Origin: JAWKWH01 sp040830725
GTDB lineage: Bacteria; Pseudomonadota; Alphaproteobacteria; Rhizobiales; Rhizobiaceae
DNA length: 64,000 nucleotides
Assembly: GCA_040830725.1 (NCBI GenBank)
Contig: JBFOMG010000038.1
Coordinates: 89,100 to 153,099 of the forward strand
Direction: 5' to 3'
The notes beneath the pieces were generated by a model. That model did no database searches and had not been told where the DNA came from. It worked only from the letters and a program-made list of their open reading frames with translations. A program made the position numbers and the translations under genes. Positions within the stretch are counted from its first letter, which is position 1. Every line of letters begins with the position of its first letter. Below, in pieces: positions 41,376 to 50,347 of the stretch.

Positions 41376-43721
41376 CTATCCCCTCGCAGCGGCCGCTTCG
41401 CGCATTCTTTCGGCAGCAAACAACATGCATTCAGGCGTTGCGGGTGTGTCGAGGCACGGGCAGGTGCGATAATCGTCAAGACTGGCAACCGCCATCGACA
41501 ACGCTTCCAGCACGGAAAATGCCAGCATGAAAGGCGGTTCACCCACCGCTTTCGAGCGCCTGATCGTGTTTTCGCGGTTCGACGACCAGTCGGCGAGATT
41601 GACGTTGAAGACCGGCGGAACATCTGAAGCAAGCGGGATCTTGTAGGTCGACGGCGCATGCGTTCTCAGCCGCCCGTCATTGTCCCACCAAAGTTCTTCC
41701 GTTGTCAGCCAGCCCATGCCCTGGATGAACCCGCCTTCCACCTGACCGAGATCCAGAGCCGGATTGAGCGATTTGCCGACGTCATGGAGGATATCGACCC
41801 GGTCGACATGATATTCGCCGGTCAGCGTGTCGACACTGACTTCCGACACGGATGCGCCATAGGCGAAGTAGTAGAAAGGCCGACCCTTGCCTGCAGCGCG
41901 GTCCCAGTGGATTTTCGGCGTCTTGTAAAACCCTGCCGCCGACAGTTGCACGCGAGCCATATAGGCCTGCATGATGAACTCGGGAAAGGCGAAACGCTGA
42001 TTGCCAACCCGCACCGTGTTGGGCTCAAACACCACTTGCTCCGGCGGCACGCCATATTCTTCCGCTGCAAAATCGACCAGCCTTGCCTTGATCTGTCCTG
42101 CCGCGTTGGCTGCCGCCATTCCGTTAAGGTCCGAACCGGAGGAAGCGGCGGTCGCTGACGTATTCGGCACCTTGCCGGTCGAGGTGGCAGTAATTTTCAC
42201 ATGATCCAGATCGACCTGGAATTCATCGGCCAGCACCTGGGCCACCTTGGTGTTCAGCCCCTGGCCCATTTCCGTGCCACCGTGATTAAGGTGGATCGAG
42301 CCGTCATTGTATATGTGCACAAGCGCGCCGGCCTGATTGTACCAGGTCGCTGTGAACGAGATACCGAATTTCACCGGTGTCAGGGCAATGCCCTTCTTGA
42401 CAATCTCGTTGTTGCGATTGTGCTCGATAACCGCTTGCCGCCGCGCCTGATAGTCGGAACTTTCCTCAAGCTCGGCAATCAACCGGGCGGCGATATTGTC
42501 TTCCACGGTCTGGTGATAAGGCGTCACGTCGCGGCCACCGGCCTCATAGAGATTGGCCTTGCGCACCTCCAGCGGATCCTTGCCAAGCGCGTAGGCAATC
42601 TCCTCGATCATCCGTTCACCCGCGATCATTCCCTGCGGACCGCCGAAACCGCGATAGGCGGTATTGGACACCGTGTTGGTTTTCAGCGGTTTGGAAACGA
42701 AGTGGACATCGGGAATGTAATAGCAATTATCGGCATGAAACAGCGCCCGGTCGGTCACCGGGCCGGACAGGTCGGCTGAAAAACCGCAGCGCGCCGCAAA
42801 GCTGGCATCAACCGCCTCAATCCGCCCGTTATCGTCAAAACACAGATCATAATCGATGACAAAATCATGCCGCTTGCCCGTCGCGGTCATGTCGTCATCG
42901 CGGTCCGGTCTGATCTTGACCGCACGATGGTGTTTCTTCGCAGCCAGGGCCGCCACGGCAGCAAACAGGTTTGACTGGGTTTCCTTGCCGCCAAATCCTC
43001 CGCCCATCCGGCGCATATTGACGGTTACCGCATTGGACGGCACGCCCAGCACATGGGCAACCATGTGCTGCACCTCGCTGGGGTGCTGGGTCGAGGAGAA
43101 CACGATGACCTCATCATCTTCGCCCGGCAACGCATAGGCTATCTGGCCCTCAAGATAGAAGTGATCCTGCCCGCCGACCCGCATTTGCCGGGTAATGCGG
43201 TTTTTCGATCTTCCAAGCGCAGCCTTGGCGTCACCGCGTTTCAGGGTCAGCGGCTCGGTCACCAGCGGATAACCGGCTGCATCGGCCTCCACGACATCGA
43301 TCACATGCGGCAGGTCCTTGTACTCCACCTTCGCCCTGACCGCCGCCCGTCGCGCCTGTTCGCGGGTTTCGGCGACCACGGCAAACATCGGCTGACCGAG
43401 GAATTCGACTTTCCCTTCCGCGAAAACCGGATCGTCATGCTTGCCGACCGGGCTGACATCATTGTGGCCGGGAATGTCTTCCGCTGTCAGCACGTCAACA
43501 ACGCCGGGCGCTGTGCGAACAGCGTTCAGGTCAACGGAGACGACCTCCGCATGCGCCCGGTCGGACAGGCCTAGATACGCATGCAGTGCACCGGCCGGTT
43601 CGACAATGTCATCGATATATTCCGCCAGCCCGCTGACGTGCTTGTGGCCGGAATCGTGCCGCTGCGGCTTGTGTACGCCACCCTTGATCGCGGTCAGTAT
43701 TTCCGTCTGAGTTCCACTCAC
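41376..43721 (-). CDS. xdhB: Xanthine dehydrogenase molybdopterin-binding subunit XdhB
   Basis: A 781-residue catalytic subunit that oxidises hypoxanthine or xanthine to urate with XdhA. Visible family regions are SGLAEYIDDIVEP at the start, QIAYALPGEDDEVIVFSSTQHP, RMGGGFGGKETQ, AYRGFGGPQGMIAGERMIEE, HLNHGGTEMGQGLNTKVAQV and, near the end, KAVGEPPFMLAFSV, which carries the catalytic glutamate. The start is taken as the GTG at 43721, which has GGAGGG at a good distance and lies 13 bases after the xdhA stop; the frame is open further upstream to 43775. Confidence 0.92.
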   Translation of the reverse strand: MSGTQTEILTAIKGGVHKPQRHDSGHKHVSGLAEYIDDIVEPAGALHAYLGLSDRAHAEVVSVDLNAVRTAPGVVDVLTAEDIPGHNDVSPVGKHDDPVFAEGKVEFLGQPMFAVVAETREQARRAAVRAKVEYKDLPHVIDVVEADAAGYPLVTEPLTLKRGDAKAALGRSKNRITRQMRVGGQDHFYLEGQIAYALPGEDDEVIVFSSTQHPSEVQHMVAHVLGVPSNAVTVNMRRMGGGFGGKETQSNLFAAVAALAAKKHHRAVKIRPDRDDDMTATGKRHDFVIDYDLCFDDNGRIEAVDASFAARCGFSADLSGPVTDRALFHADNCYYIPDVHFVSKPLKTNTVSNTAYRGFGGPQGMIAGERMIEEIAYALGKDPLEVRKANLYEAGGRDVTPYHQTVEDNIAARLIAELEESSDYQARRQAVIEHNRNNEIVKKGIALTPVKFGISFTATWYNQAGALVHIYNDGSIHLNHGGTEMGQGLNTKVAQVLADEFQVDLDHVKITATSTGKVPNTSATAASSGSDLNGMAAANAAGQIKARLVDFAAEEYGVPPEQVVFEPNTVRVGNQRFAFPEFIMQAYMARVQLSAAGFYKTPKIHWDRAAGKGRPFYYFAYGASVSEVSVDTLTGEYHVDRVDILHDVGKSLNPALDLGQVEGGFIQGMGWLTTEELWWDNDGRLRTHAPSTYKIPLASDVPPVFNVNLADWSSNRENTIRRSKAVGEPPFMLAFSVLEALSMAVASLDDYRTCPCLDTPATPECMLFAAERMREAAAARG

Positions 43722-43734
43722 CTCGATCCCTCCT

Positions 43735-45204
43735 TCAGGCAGCTGCGCTGCGGTCCACCGTCGCCGGCGTGCCATCCTGTTCCAGCAGGAACCGGCGCAG
43801 CAGGTTTTTCGCCGTCATCATCCGGTATTCGGCGGTGGCCCGCATATCACTGATCGGCTGGAAATCCTGCTCCAGAGCGCTCATCGCAGCTTCGATGGAC
43901 TCTTCATCCAGCGATCTGCCGACAAGCGCATTCTCGGCATTTTCTGCGCGCTTCGGCGTTGCGGCCATGCCGCCATAGCAAATCACGGCCTCGGAAATCT
44001 TGCCATCATCGCCGACCCGGACCCGGATGCCGGCAGCGACCGAGGAAATGTCTTCGTCACGCCGCTTCGAAATCTTGTAAGTGGCAAACCTGTCGCTGGC
44101 ATCGGGTAGTGGAATATCGATGCTTTCGACAAAATCTCCCGGCTCGCGATCCTGCTTGCCATAGGCGATGAAGAATTTCTCCATCGGCAGCGTCCGGCGT
44201 TCGCCGCCCTTGCGAAGCGTCACTGTTGCCCCGAGTGCGATCAGTGGAGGCGGCGTGTCGCCAATTGGCGAACCATTGGCCACATTGCCGCCGATCGTAC
44301 CCATGTTGCGCACCTGCTCGCCTGCGATGCGGTCCCAATAGCCGGCCAATTGCGGAATATGCTCTGCGATCGTTTCAAACGCCTGTGTATAGGTTACCCC
44401 GGCGCCAAGTGAGATCGTTCCATCGGCGACCGTAATGTCTTGCAGTTCCGCCAAATTCGCAATGAACACAGCCGGTGAGATTTCGCGCATGAACTTGGTC
44501 ACCCACAGGCCGACATCCGTTGATCCCGCGACAATCGTGGCATCGGGATGTTGCGCCAAAATATCGGCGAGATCGTCCGTACTGCCCGGCACAAGAATGC
44601 GATTGTCAGCCGGTCCGCACTCGACGCGGCTGCCATCATTGAGTTCTTCGAGCTTCGCTTTGACCGCTGCCCGTTCGGCCACCAGCGGATCATCCTTCGG
44701 CGAGCCAAGACCACCTGCGGCTTGAGCGGCGCGAACGATCGGCGCATAGCCGGTACAGCGGCACAGATTGCCTTGCAGCGCCTTTTCAATCGCCGGACGA
44801 TCCGGGTTTGGATTGGTCATCCACAGCCCATAGAGCGACATAACGAAGCCGGGCGTGCAAAATCCGCATTGCGACCCGTGATGGTCAACCATCGCCTGCT
44901 GCACCGGATGCAACCCGCCATCGGCGCCCCGCATGTTCTCGATCGTCACAACATGACAGCCATCCAGCGAACCCATGAAGCGAATGCAGGCATTTACACT
45001 TTCATAGACCAGTTCGCCGTCGAGCAAACGCCCCACCAGCACCGTACAGGCACCGCAATCGCCCTCGGCACAGCCTTCCTTGGTACCGCGCAGCAACCGG
45101 TCCAGCCGCAAATAATCCAACAGCGTGTCGGACGCGCCGGCATCGCCGACCGATACCACGTTGTCGTTGAGTAAGAATCTGATCTCGTTTCGAACAACCG
45201 CCAT
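43735..45204 (-). CDS. xdhA: Xanthine dehydrogenase iron-sulphur/FAD subunit XdhA
   Basis: A 489-residue protein with two [2Fe-2S] domains (GCAEGDCGACTVLVG and GSQCGFCTPGFVMSLYG with NLCRCTGYAPIV) and an FAD-binding domain (TIVAGSTDVGLWVTKF, NMGTIGGNVANGSPIGDTPP). It passes electrons from the molybdenum centre of XdhB to NAD. It starts five bases after the hiuH stop, so hiuH-xdhA-xdhB-xdhC form one operon. Confidence 0.92.
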   Translation of the reverse strand: MAVVRNEIRFLLNDNVVSVGDAGASDTLLDYLRLDRLLRGTKEGCAEGDCGACTVLVGRLLDGELVYESVNACIRFMGSLDGCHVVTIENMRGADGGLHPVQQAMVDHHGSQCGFCTPGFVMSLYGLWMTNPNPDRPAIEKALQGNLCRCTGYAPIVRAAQAAGGLGSPKDDPLVAERAAVKAKLEELNDGSRVECGPADNRILVPGSTDDLADILAQHPDATIVAGSTDVGLWVTKFMREISPAVFIANLAELQDITVADGTISLGAGVTYTQAFETIAEHIPQLAGYWDRIAGEQVRNMGTIGGNVANGSPIGDTPPPLIALGATVTLRKGGERRTLPMEKFFIAYGKQDREPGDFVESIDIPLPDASDRFATYKISKRRDEDISSVAAGIRVRVGDDGKISEAVICYGGMAATPKRAENAENALVGRSLDEESIEAAMSALEQDFQPISDMRATAEYRMMTAKNLLRRFLLEQDGTPATVDRSAAA

Positions 45205-45209
45205 TGCCC

Positions 45210-45569
45210 TCAGCTCCCCCGATAGGTGGAATATCCAAACGGCGAGACCAGCAACGGCACATGATAATGCGCGTTGCCATCACCGATCCCGAAGCGCACC
45301 GGCACGATGTCGAGGAACGGAACCCCGTCGCTGCTGCCGATATAGGCGCCGGCATGGAAGCGAAGCTCGAAGAAACCGGTCCGGAACTCATCACCAGACA
45401 GCATGGGAGCATCCGTTCGCCCGTCACTGTTGGTCTGAACCGACTTTATCAGGGTCAGATCTTCACCGTCGACGCTGTAAAGGTCGATCGTCATCCCGGC
45501 TGCGGGACACCCCTTGGCCGTATCAAGTACATGGGTGGTCAAACGGCCTTCCGACGAACCGGCGCTCAT
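45210..45569 (-). CDS. hiuH: 5-Hydroxyisourate hydrolase
   Basis: A 119-residue transthyretin-like enzyme that opens 5-hydroxyisourate to OHCU. The N-terminal LTTHVLDTAKGCPAAGM carries the catalytic His, FFELRFHAGAYI and HYHVPLLVSPFGYSTYRGS carry the other active-site residues, and the C-terminal YRGS is the enzyme signature that separates it from transthyretin. GGAGGAGT lies seven bases before the ATG. It is the first gene of the xdh operon and handles the product of PuuD. Confidence 0.93.
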   Translation of the reverse strand: MSAGSSEGRLTTHVLDTAKGCPAAGMTIDLYSVDGEDLTLIKSVQTNSDGRTDAPMLSGDEFRTGFFELRFHAGAYIGSSDGVPFLDIVPVRFGIGDGNAHYHVPLLVSPFGYSTYRGS

Positions 45570-45731
45570 GGGCTACTCCTCCACTGACAGATTGCGCACT
45601 ATGACGCGCCCGCCAAACGATAGAAATCACCTGCCTATTGTAGCACTTTCAAATTTTTCCGAAGAATGGTCAGGTCATTTGGCGGAAAATAGAGCGGAAT
45701 GCACCCCAAAATCGGCATTCGTTTCCAATCA

Positions 45732-46241
45732 TCATCCGCGCGGTTTCTGGTTTTGAGGGGGTATCCGGTCGCGCCAGACCAGATGCTGGGTCTCCAACGG
45801 CAGGTCGCCGATCACCTCGGGGATGAACTCCGGATAAAGCGGTAGCGCTGCCAGGGTGCTCGGCGACGCTTCAACCCATTTGAATTCCGTATCGTTCACC
45901 CCATCGACAATCCGGTGTACGATCTCATCTGGGACAAACGGAAACTCCGTTTCGAGCTTCATGATGTAATAGAATCCCAGTTCGTGGAAATCGCGGCCCT
46001 CGTAGCGAAAGAAATTCTCCACCACCCACAAAAGCCTGCCAACGGCTATTTCGCACTGGATTTCCTCGCCCATCTCGCGGCGCAATGTGTCTGCCGTTTC
46101 CTCGCCCATTTCCGCCCGGCCGCCGGGAAAGGTCCAGAAATGCTCATGCGTTGCCCGGTGAACCAGCATATGACCATCGCGAAATGCGAGGCCAGCAACC
46201 CGGAAATTGAAGCGGTTTTCGCCTTGGTCAAATGTCAGCAT
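45732..46241 (-). CDS. Nudix hydrolase
   Basis: A 169-residue protein with the Nudix box at about 40-61 (GGRAEMGEETADTLRREMGE). The metal-binding REMGEE is intact, although the glycine usual three residues later is replaced. The C-terminal part (EFKWVEASPSTLAALPLYPEF) is typical of the wider family. The substrate cannot be told from the sequence. AGGCAAAGAA lies before the ATG. Confidence 0.82.
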   Translation of the reverse strand: MLTFDQGENRFNFRVAGLAFRDGHMLVHRATHEHFWTFPGGRAEMGEETADTLRREMGEEIQCEIAVGRLLWVVENFFRYEGRDFHELGFYYIMKLETEFPFVPDEIVHRIVDGVNDTEFKWVEASPSTLAALPLYPEFIPEVIGDLPLETQHLVWRDRIPPQNQKPRG

Positions 46242-46315
46242 TTCTTTGCCTCATGCGCCGCATGATTGATTGATTGCCGTCTATGGCATAGGCTGCATCA
46301 AGGCGGGAGAGCAAC

Positions 46316-46819
46316 ATGAAGGTTGTCCGGGCTGGTTCCGCTTTATTGGCGGTATTTGCAATTGTTTCGTTGTTGTTCAGCACAGCGCTTTCGAGGGCTG
46401 GCGACAACGTGGCCAGTGGACCGCTCGATGGCATGGTCTTCTCCGGCAAGATCGGCACCAAGGGCGGTCATCGTCTTGACGACGAACTCCATTTCCGCGA
46501 CGGCAAATTCTGGTCTGAATATTGCACACGCTGTGGCTTGCCACCCGGAGACTATTGGGTTCGCAATGTCGGTGACGAAATTCACTTCCGCGGAACCCTT
46601 GTCGGCAAGCCCGGAACATTCATTTACGAAGGCAGAATTGTTGACGGCAAAGCCACTGCTTCGGTGAGTTGGTCCAAGGAACGCTGGTACTGGACCATCA
46701 ACAGGGAGCTGGAGTTTTCCGGCTCGTTGAAATTGACCGGGCAATCCATGTCCGTGGCGGATGCATTGAAAACAGCATCAACTTCCAGCCCAGAGCAGCT
46801 CGCGCAGTGTAATCGGTGA
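46316..46819 (+). CDS. Exported protein of unknown function
   Basis: A 167-residue protein I do not recognise. It has a signal peptide (ALLAVFAIVSLLFSTALSRA), then an all-beta-looking domain with FSGKIGTKGGHRLDDELHF, a Cys pair in YCTRCGLPPGDYW and a FRGTLVGKPGTFIYEG strand pair, and a third cysteine at the C-terminus. GGGAGAGCAAC precedes the ATG. Its stop overlaps the GTG start of the membrane protein that follows, so the two are coupled and may work together in the envelope. Confidence 0.65.
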   Translation: MKVVRAGSALLAVFAIVSLLFSTALSRAGDNVASGPLDGMVFSGKIGTKGGHRLDDELHFRDGKFWSEYCTRCGLPPGDYWVRNVGDEIHFRGTLVGKPGTFIYEGRIVDGKATASVSWSKERWYWTINRELEFSGSLKLTGQSMSVADALKTASTSSPEQLAQCNR

Positions 46820-47448
46820 GACGCGGAAAAACGCTTGTCCTAGCGGGAGGCTACGCGCTCCTGCTTTTTGGCGGCTGGTACGCCGGTGGTTTCCTGATGG
46901 AAGTCGCCAATGTCGAGATCCGCCCTTTGAACGAACCCGAAGTGCACATGATGATCATGGCGACGACCGCCATTTACGCCCTGGCGTCAGCCATTCCCTT
47001 CGTACCAGGCGCCGAAATAGGGCTTGGCATGATCCTGATTTTTGGCGGCAAGATTGCGCTGCTTGTGTGGCTGTCGATGGTTGCCGCTTTAACGTCTTCC
47101 TATCTGGTCGGGTTGCTGGTTCCGGCCCGATTAACCGCCTCCTTCTTCGGCTATTTCGGTCTGGAGAGGGCGCGAGACCTGGTGACGCAAATGAACGGCC
47201 TGAGCGCCAAGCAACGCATGGACCTGTTGATCGGCAATGCACCGCGCAAGCTGATCCCCTTTCTGATCCGCCACCGCTATCTGGCGCTGATCGTGCTAAT
47301 CAATGTGCCGGGAAACTCATTGATCGGCGGCGGCGGCGGCATTGCCTTCTCGGCTGGCCTCAGCCGGCTGTTCTCGCTGCCGCTTTACGTGTTGACGGTG
47401 GCCGTGGCCACAGTGCCGATACCGGCGTTCTTCTATTTTACCTCTTAA
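46816..47448 (+). CDS. Multi-span inner-membrane protein of unknown function
   Basis: A 210-residue protein with about five hydrophobic spans (VLAGGYALLLFGGWYAGGFL first, FSLPLYVLTVAVATVPIPAF last). PFVPGAEIGLGMILIFGGK and VPGNSLIGGGGGIAFSAG recall the re-entrant loops of DedA/VTT-type scramblase proteins, but the likeness is loose. The start is a GTG that overlaps the previous stop. It converges on the VWA gene. Confidence 0.6.
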   Translation: MRRGKTLVLAGGYALLLFGGWYAGGFLMEVANVEIRPLNEPEVHMMIMATTAIYALASAIPFVPGAEIGLGMILIFGGKIALLVWLSMVAALTSSYLVGLLVPARLTASFFGYFGLERARDLVTQMNGLSAKQRMDLLIGNAPRKLIPFLIRHRYLALIVLINVPGNSLIGGGGGIAFSAGLSRLFSLPLYVLTVAVATVPIPAFFYFTS

Positions 47449-47464
47449 GCGATCTGGTCAGACG

Positions 47465-47490
47465 AAAAGAGCGCGGCCAAAACCGCGCTC
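47465..47490 (-). terminator. Terminator of the VWA-protein gene
   Basis: An 8-bp stem GAGCGCGG/CCGCGCTC with a CCAAAA loop lies 25 bases past the VWA gene stop and is followed by TTTTCG on the minus strand. It sits between two convergent genes. Confidence 0.55.
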
Positions 47491-47514
47491 CCTGGCAGCG
47501 TTTCAAATGCCGGT

Positions 47515-48876
47515 TCAGGGCGTCGTGACACGCACCCAGTCAACCTCGACAAAGCCTTCGCCACCCTTCGGTGCATAGCCATTGTTGGCATTACCGAAGG
47601 CAAGCGTCAGCGCCTTTCCGGGCGAACGGATCGAGGTCATCTTCTGCAGCTCGACCCATTTGGCGTCCGCCGGTCCTTCAAGCTTGCCGGAGACGATGTA
47701 GTTGCGGCCCTTTTTCTCCAGCTTCATCTGCATGGCCTCAATCGTCTCGCCGAACATCGCCGAACGCTCGGCCAGATCGCGATTGTCGAACTGGGTCATG
47801 AGATTGGCAAAACCGGAAGGCTTACCCTTGCTGATTTTCTCAACGTTGAGCTTCACCTGGGTCAGGGCATAGTTGTAGGTGAACATCTCAAATGAACCCA
47901 GCAGCGATTTTTCCGCTCCGTCGGAAAGACCCATCCGCAGCCATTCGCTCTGTGTCTGCGCGGTAAACAGAAAACGGGTCGACATCGTCCAATCGCCCTT
48001 CGGCATGTCGGCGTTCAGCTTGAAGATGTTCTCTGAGGCGGCCAGCGCTTGAGTGTGCTCCCCGGTATCCGGGAACAATACGAGCAATTTGCCGTCTTCA
48101 ACGACATAGCCGTCAATGTTTTCATTTTCGACCGACCAGTGCTCGCCGAGTTCGTCACCGTCAAACTGGTCCTCAAACCACAATGTCGGTCCGACTGCTG
48201 CCGGTTCGGCCTTCGGTTCTGCTTTGGCGATATCCTGCTTGACCCTGACGAAAGCCGCCTCGAGGGCTTCGGCATCGCGCGCATCGTAAAACTTGCCACC
48301 TGTCTTGTCGGCCAAGCAGCGGATCAGCGAAATCTGCTCGTCGTTGAGCGTGAAACCAACCACATTGACTTTCAGGTCGACATTGACCCGGGCAAGATCG
48401 TCGGCCACGGCACAGACATCGCCGCCACACTCCTCAATCCCGTCGGTCACGACGACCAGCTGGTTGTTCTGGTCCGCAAATCGTTCAAAGGCAGCGGCGG
48501 CCAGTTGCACGGAGGCGGCAATCGGGGTCTCGCCCTTTGGTGCCAGTTCCTGCACAAACTGATTGACGAACCCGGCATCGACCGATCCGACTTCCGCGAC
48601 CACCTGAATGTCGTCACAGGCGCGCGGACGGCGGTGACCGTAAACTGTCAGGCCAAATCGGTTTTGCGCATCGACATCTGTCAACATGCGGGCGATTGCG
48701 TTTTTGGCGTTGTCCATACGCGAGAAGCCGTTGCCGGCATCCTTTTTCATCGATCCCGAAGCATCCATGACAAACATGATGTTGGCGGGTGAAGCATCTG
48801 CAGCCGAAACACCGGCCGCCATCATGGCGGTGCCAAGCATCAAGCTGCCGGAAATGGTACGTATGACTTTTCTCAT
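47515..48876 (-). CDS. Exported VWA-domain protein with C-terminal lectin-like domain
   Basis: A 453-residue protein. The signal peptide (ISGSLMLGTAMMAAGVSAADA) leads into a von Willebrand A domain (about 28-205) with the metal site DASGSMKKDAGNG, GETPIAASVQLA and VVTDGIEECGGDVCAVADDL. A second domain follows (about 225-453: WFEDQFDGDELGEHWSVENE ... GNANNGYAPKGGEGFVEVDWV) with the look of a concanavalin-like jelly roll. GGAGAGAGACC supports the ATG at 48876 rather than 48957. It lies downstream of an exported GH5 enzyme on the same strand; a joint role with surface glycans is inference. Confidence 0.8.
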   Translation of the reverse strand: MRKVIRTISGSLMLGTAMMAAGVSAADASPANIMFVMDASGSMKKDAGNGFSRMDNAKNAIARMLTDVDAQNRFGLTVYGHRRPRACDDIQVVAEVGSVDAGFVNQFVQELAPKGETPIAASVQLAAAAFERFADQNNQLVVVTDGIEECGGDVCAVADDLARVNVDLKVNVVGFTLNDEQISLIRCLADKTGGKFYDARDAEALEAAFVRVKQDIAKAEPKAEPAAVGPTLWFEDQFDGDELGEHWSVENENIDGYVVEDGKLLVLFPDTGEHTQALAASENIFKLNADMPKGDWTMSTRFLFTAQTQSEWLRMGLSDGAEKSLLGSFEMFTYNYALTQVKLNVEKISKGKPSGFANLMTQFDNRDLAERSAMFGETIEAMQMKLEKKGRNYIVSGKLEGPADAKWVELQKMTSIRSPGKALTLAFGNANNGYAPKGGEGFVEVDWVRVTTP

Positions 48877-49032
48877 GGTCTCTCTCCTGTTGCCGAAACG
48901 GTTCGGGCTGCGGTTCGTCCGCGGCCGATGGTTCTGCGTCGCAACAGGGCGCAACAAGGTTCAAAACAATTATTGATTTAGAGATTTTCAACGATCAATA
49001 AATAGCACACGGCCTCGATTAATCGTTGAAAA

Positions 49033-50286
49033 TTAATGGCTTGGGCGCACAGTTCCCAGCTTGCGCACAAGATCAAGAATGTTCGTCTCCGCCCTGCGGC
49101 CATCGAACTCCTCGACCACGCCGAAAGCGCCGCCATAGCCCCAGATGGACCATGAGAAACCGCTTTTTTCTGCCAGATCGATCATGTCGCCGACATAGGC
49201 TGCCCGCCATTGCGGGTTCATCACGTCAGGCGTTCCATATTCCTGGCGGATCATGCCGAATTCGCCCAGCAGGATGTTCTTGCGATCGATGCCGTGCCGG
49301 TCAGCCCAGGCTGTCACGGTCTCAAAGGGGAACTGCATCATGGCCGACAGTTTGCCAGCCGTATCGACCTCAGCAACCAGTTCATCAAGGTAGGTCAGCA
49401 TTCCGGATCGGCGATCGGCTGGCGCCTCGGCCCGAATGCGCTGCCGCGATTGTTCCAGTGCCAGTTCCCGTTCGTCGGCATTTTCACCATGGGGCGGATA
49501 AGGAATGCCGGACACATAACGGATGAAATCGCCGGCCCAGGTCGCTCCCTGGTGGGTCAACAGGAACGGGGCGTAGGAATGAAATGTCCAGATGATATTG
49601 TCATCCGCAATGGAATTCGGATCGATATCGGCAAGGCTTTCGGCTCCGCTCCAGCACCCGCCCGACAGGATCAGCGTCAGCCTCGTTGCCGACGACCGCG
49701 CGGCGGCAAAAAGCCGTTTCTGCATCTGTGCCCACGTCGCCTGATTGCCATCACAGCCGGCCAATGGCTCATTCATCGGTTCAAAGGCGACCTGGTTTGC
49801 CGGTCTGTCCCGCAGAATGCCGGCAAATTCGCGCACCAGATCAACATAACGATCAAAAAGCGCGGGATCCGCCGCAAGCCGCTCGGAGCCGGAGGAGCGC
49901 TTGCCCGCAGGAATCGCGTGCAGATCGACAACAACTTTCAGCCCCGACGCGGTTATCGTGTCGACGGCCCGTTCGACCGACAGAAACAACGCATCGCGAA
50001 ACGGCTCGGTTTTTGGCGACAGGAAGGGCGCTGGATCAACCGGCATCCTGACGAAGTCGAAACCAGCCTGTCTCAACACCATCAGATCTTCGGACTTGAT
50101 CTTGCGCTGCCATTCGGGAAACGGCAGCAACACGGCCCGCTCGTCCCAGCGTTCCTCGCCGGGCCAGCTGTCCCAGATATCGAGATTGATGCCGCGCTTC
50201 AGCGCAATCGGTTCGGCGGCAGCGACGGCGAGCATCCCGTACCAAACAACCGCCATCGCGGCACAAATCTTGATCATTTGGCCCAT
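49033..50286 (-). CDS. Exported glycoside hydrolase family 5 (endoglucanase-like)
   Basis: A 417-residue protein. A hydrophobic signal (ICAAMAVVWYGMLAVAAA) is followed by a single GH5 barrel: FVRMPVDPAPF near the front, VVVDLHAIP, the acid/base glutamate in VAFEPMNEPLAG, TFHSYAPFLLTHQG, the nucleophile in ILLGEFGMIR and SWSIWGYGGAF at the end. No carbohydrate-binding module is attached. It would cleave a beta-linked polysaccharide in the periplasm or outside the cell. The start at 50286 is preferred over the open frame to 50409, which would cover the ybgC promoter; 50277 is also possible. Confidence 0.82.
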   Translation of the reverse strand: MGQMIKICAAMAVVWYGMLAVAAAEPIALKRGINLDIWDSWPGEERWDERAVLLPFPEWQRKIKSEDLMVLRQAGFDFVRMPVDPAPFLSPKTEPFRDALFLSVERAVDTITASGLKVVVDLHAIPAGKRSSGSERLAADPALFDRYVDLVREFAGILRDRPANQVAFEPMNEPLAGCDGNQATWAQMQKRLFAAARSSATRLTLILSGGCWSGAESLADIDPNSIADDNIIWTFHSYAPFLLTHQGATWAGDFIRYVSGIPYPPHGENADERELALEQSRQRIRAEAPADRRSGMLTYLDELVAEVDTAGKLSAMMQFPFETVTAWADRHGIDRKNILLGEFGMIRQEYGTPDVMNPQWRAAYVGDMIDLAEKSGFSWSIWGYGGAFGVVEEFDGRRAETNILDLVRKLGTVRPSH

Positions 50287-50347
50287 TTCTGCCACTGCCT
50301 CGTTTCCGCCCGTAAAATGGGCCCGTGGTGACGCGAAAGAAAGCGAT

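Noticed and set aside
49210..50331. 373-codon open frame antisense to the GH5 gene
   Set aside because: A shadow of the high-GC third positions of the GH5 gene. It overlaps the ybgC promoter and has no domain.
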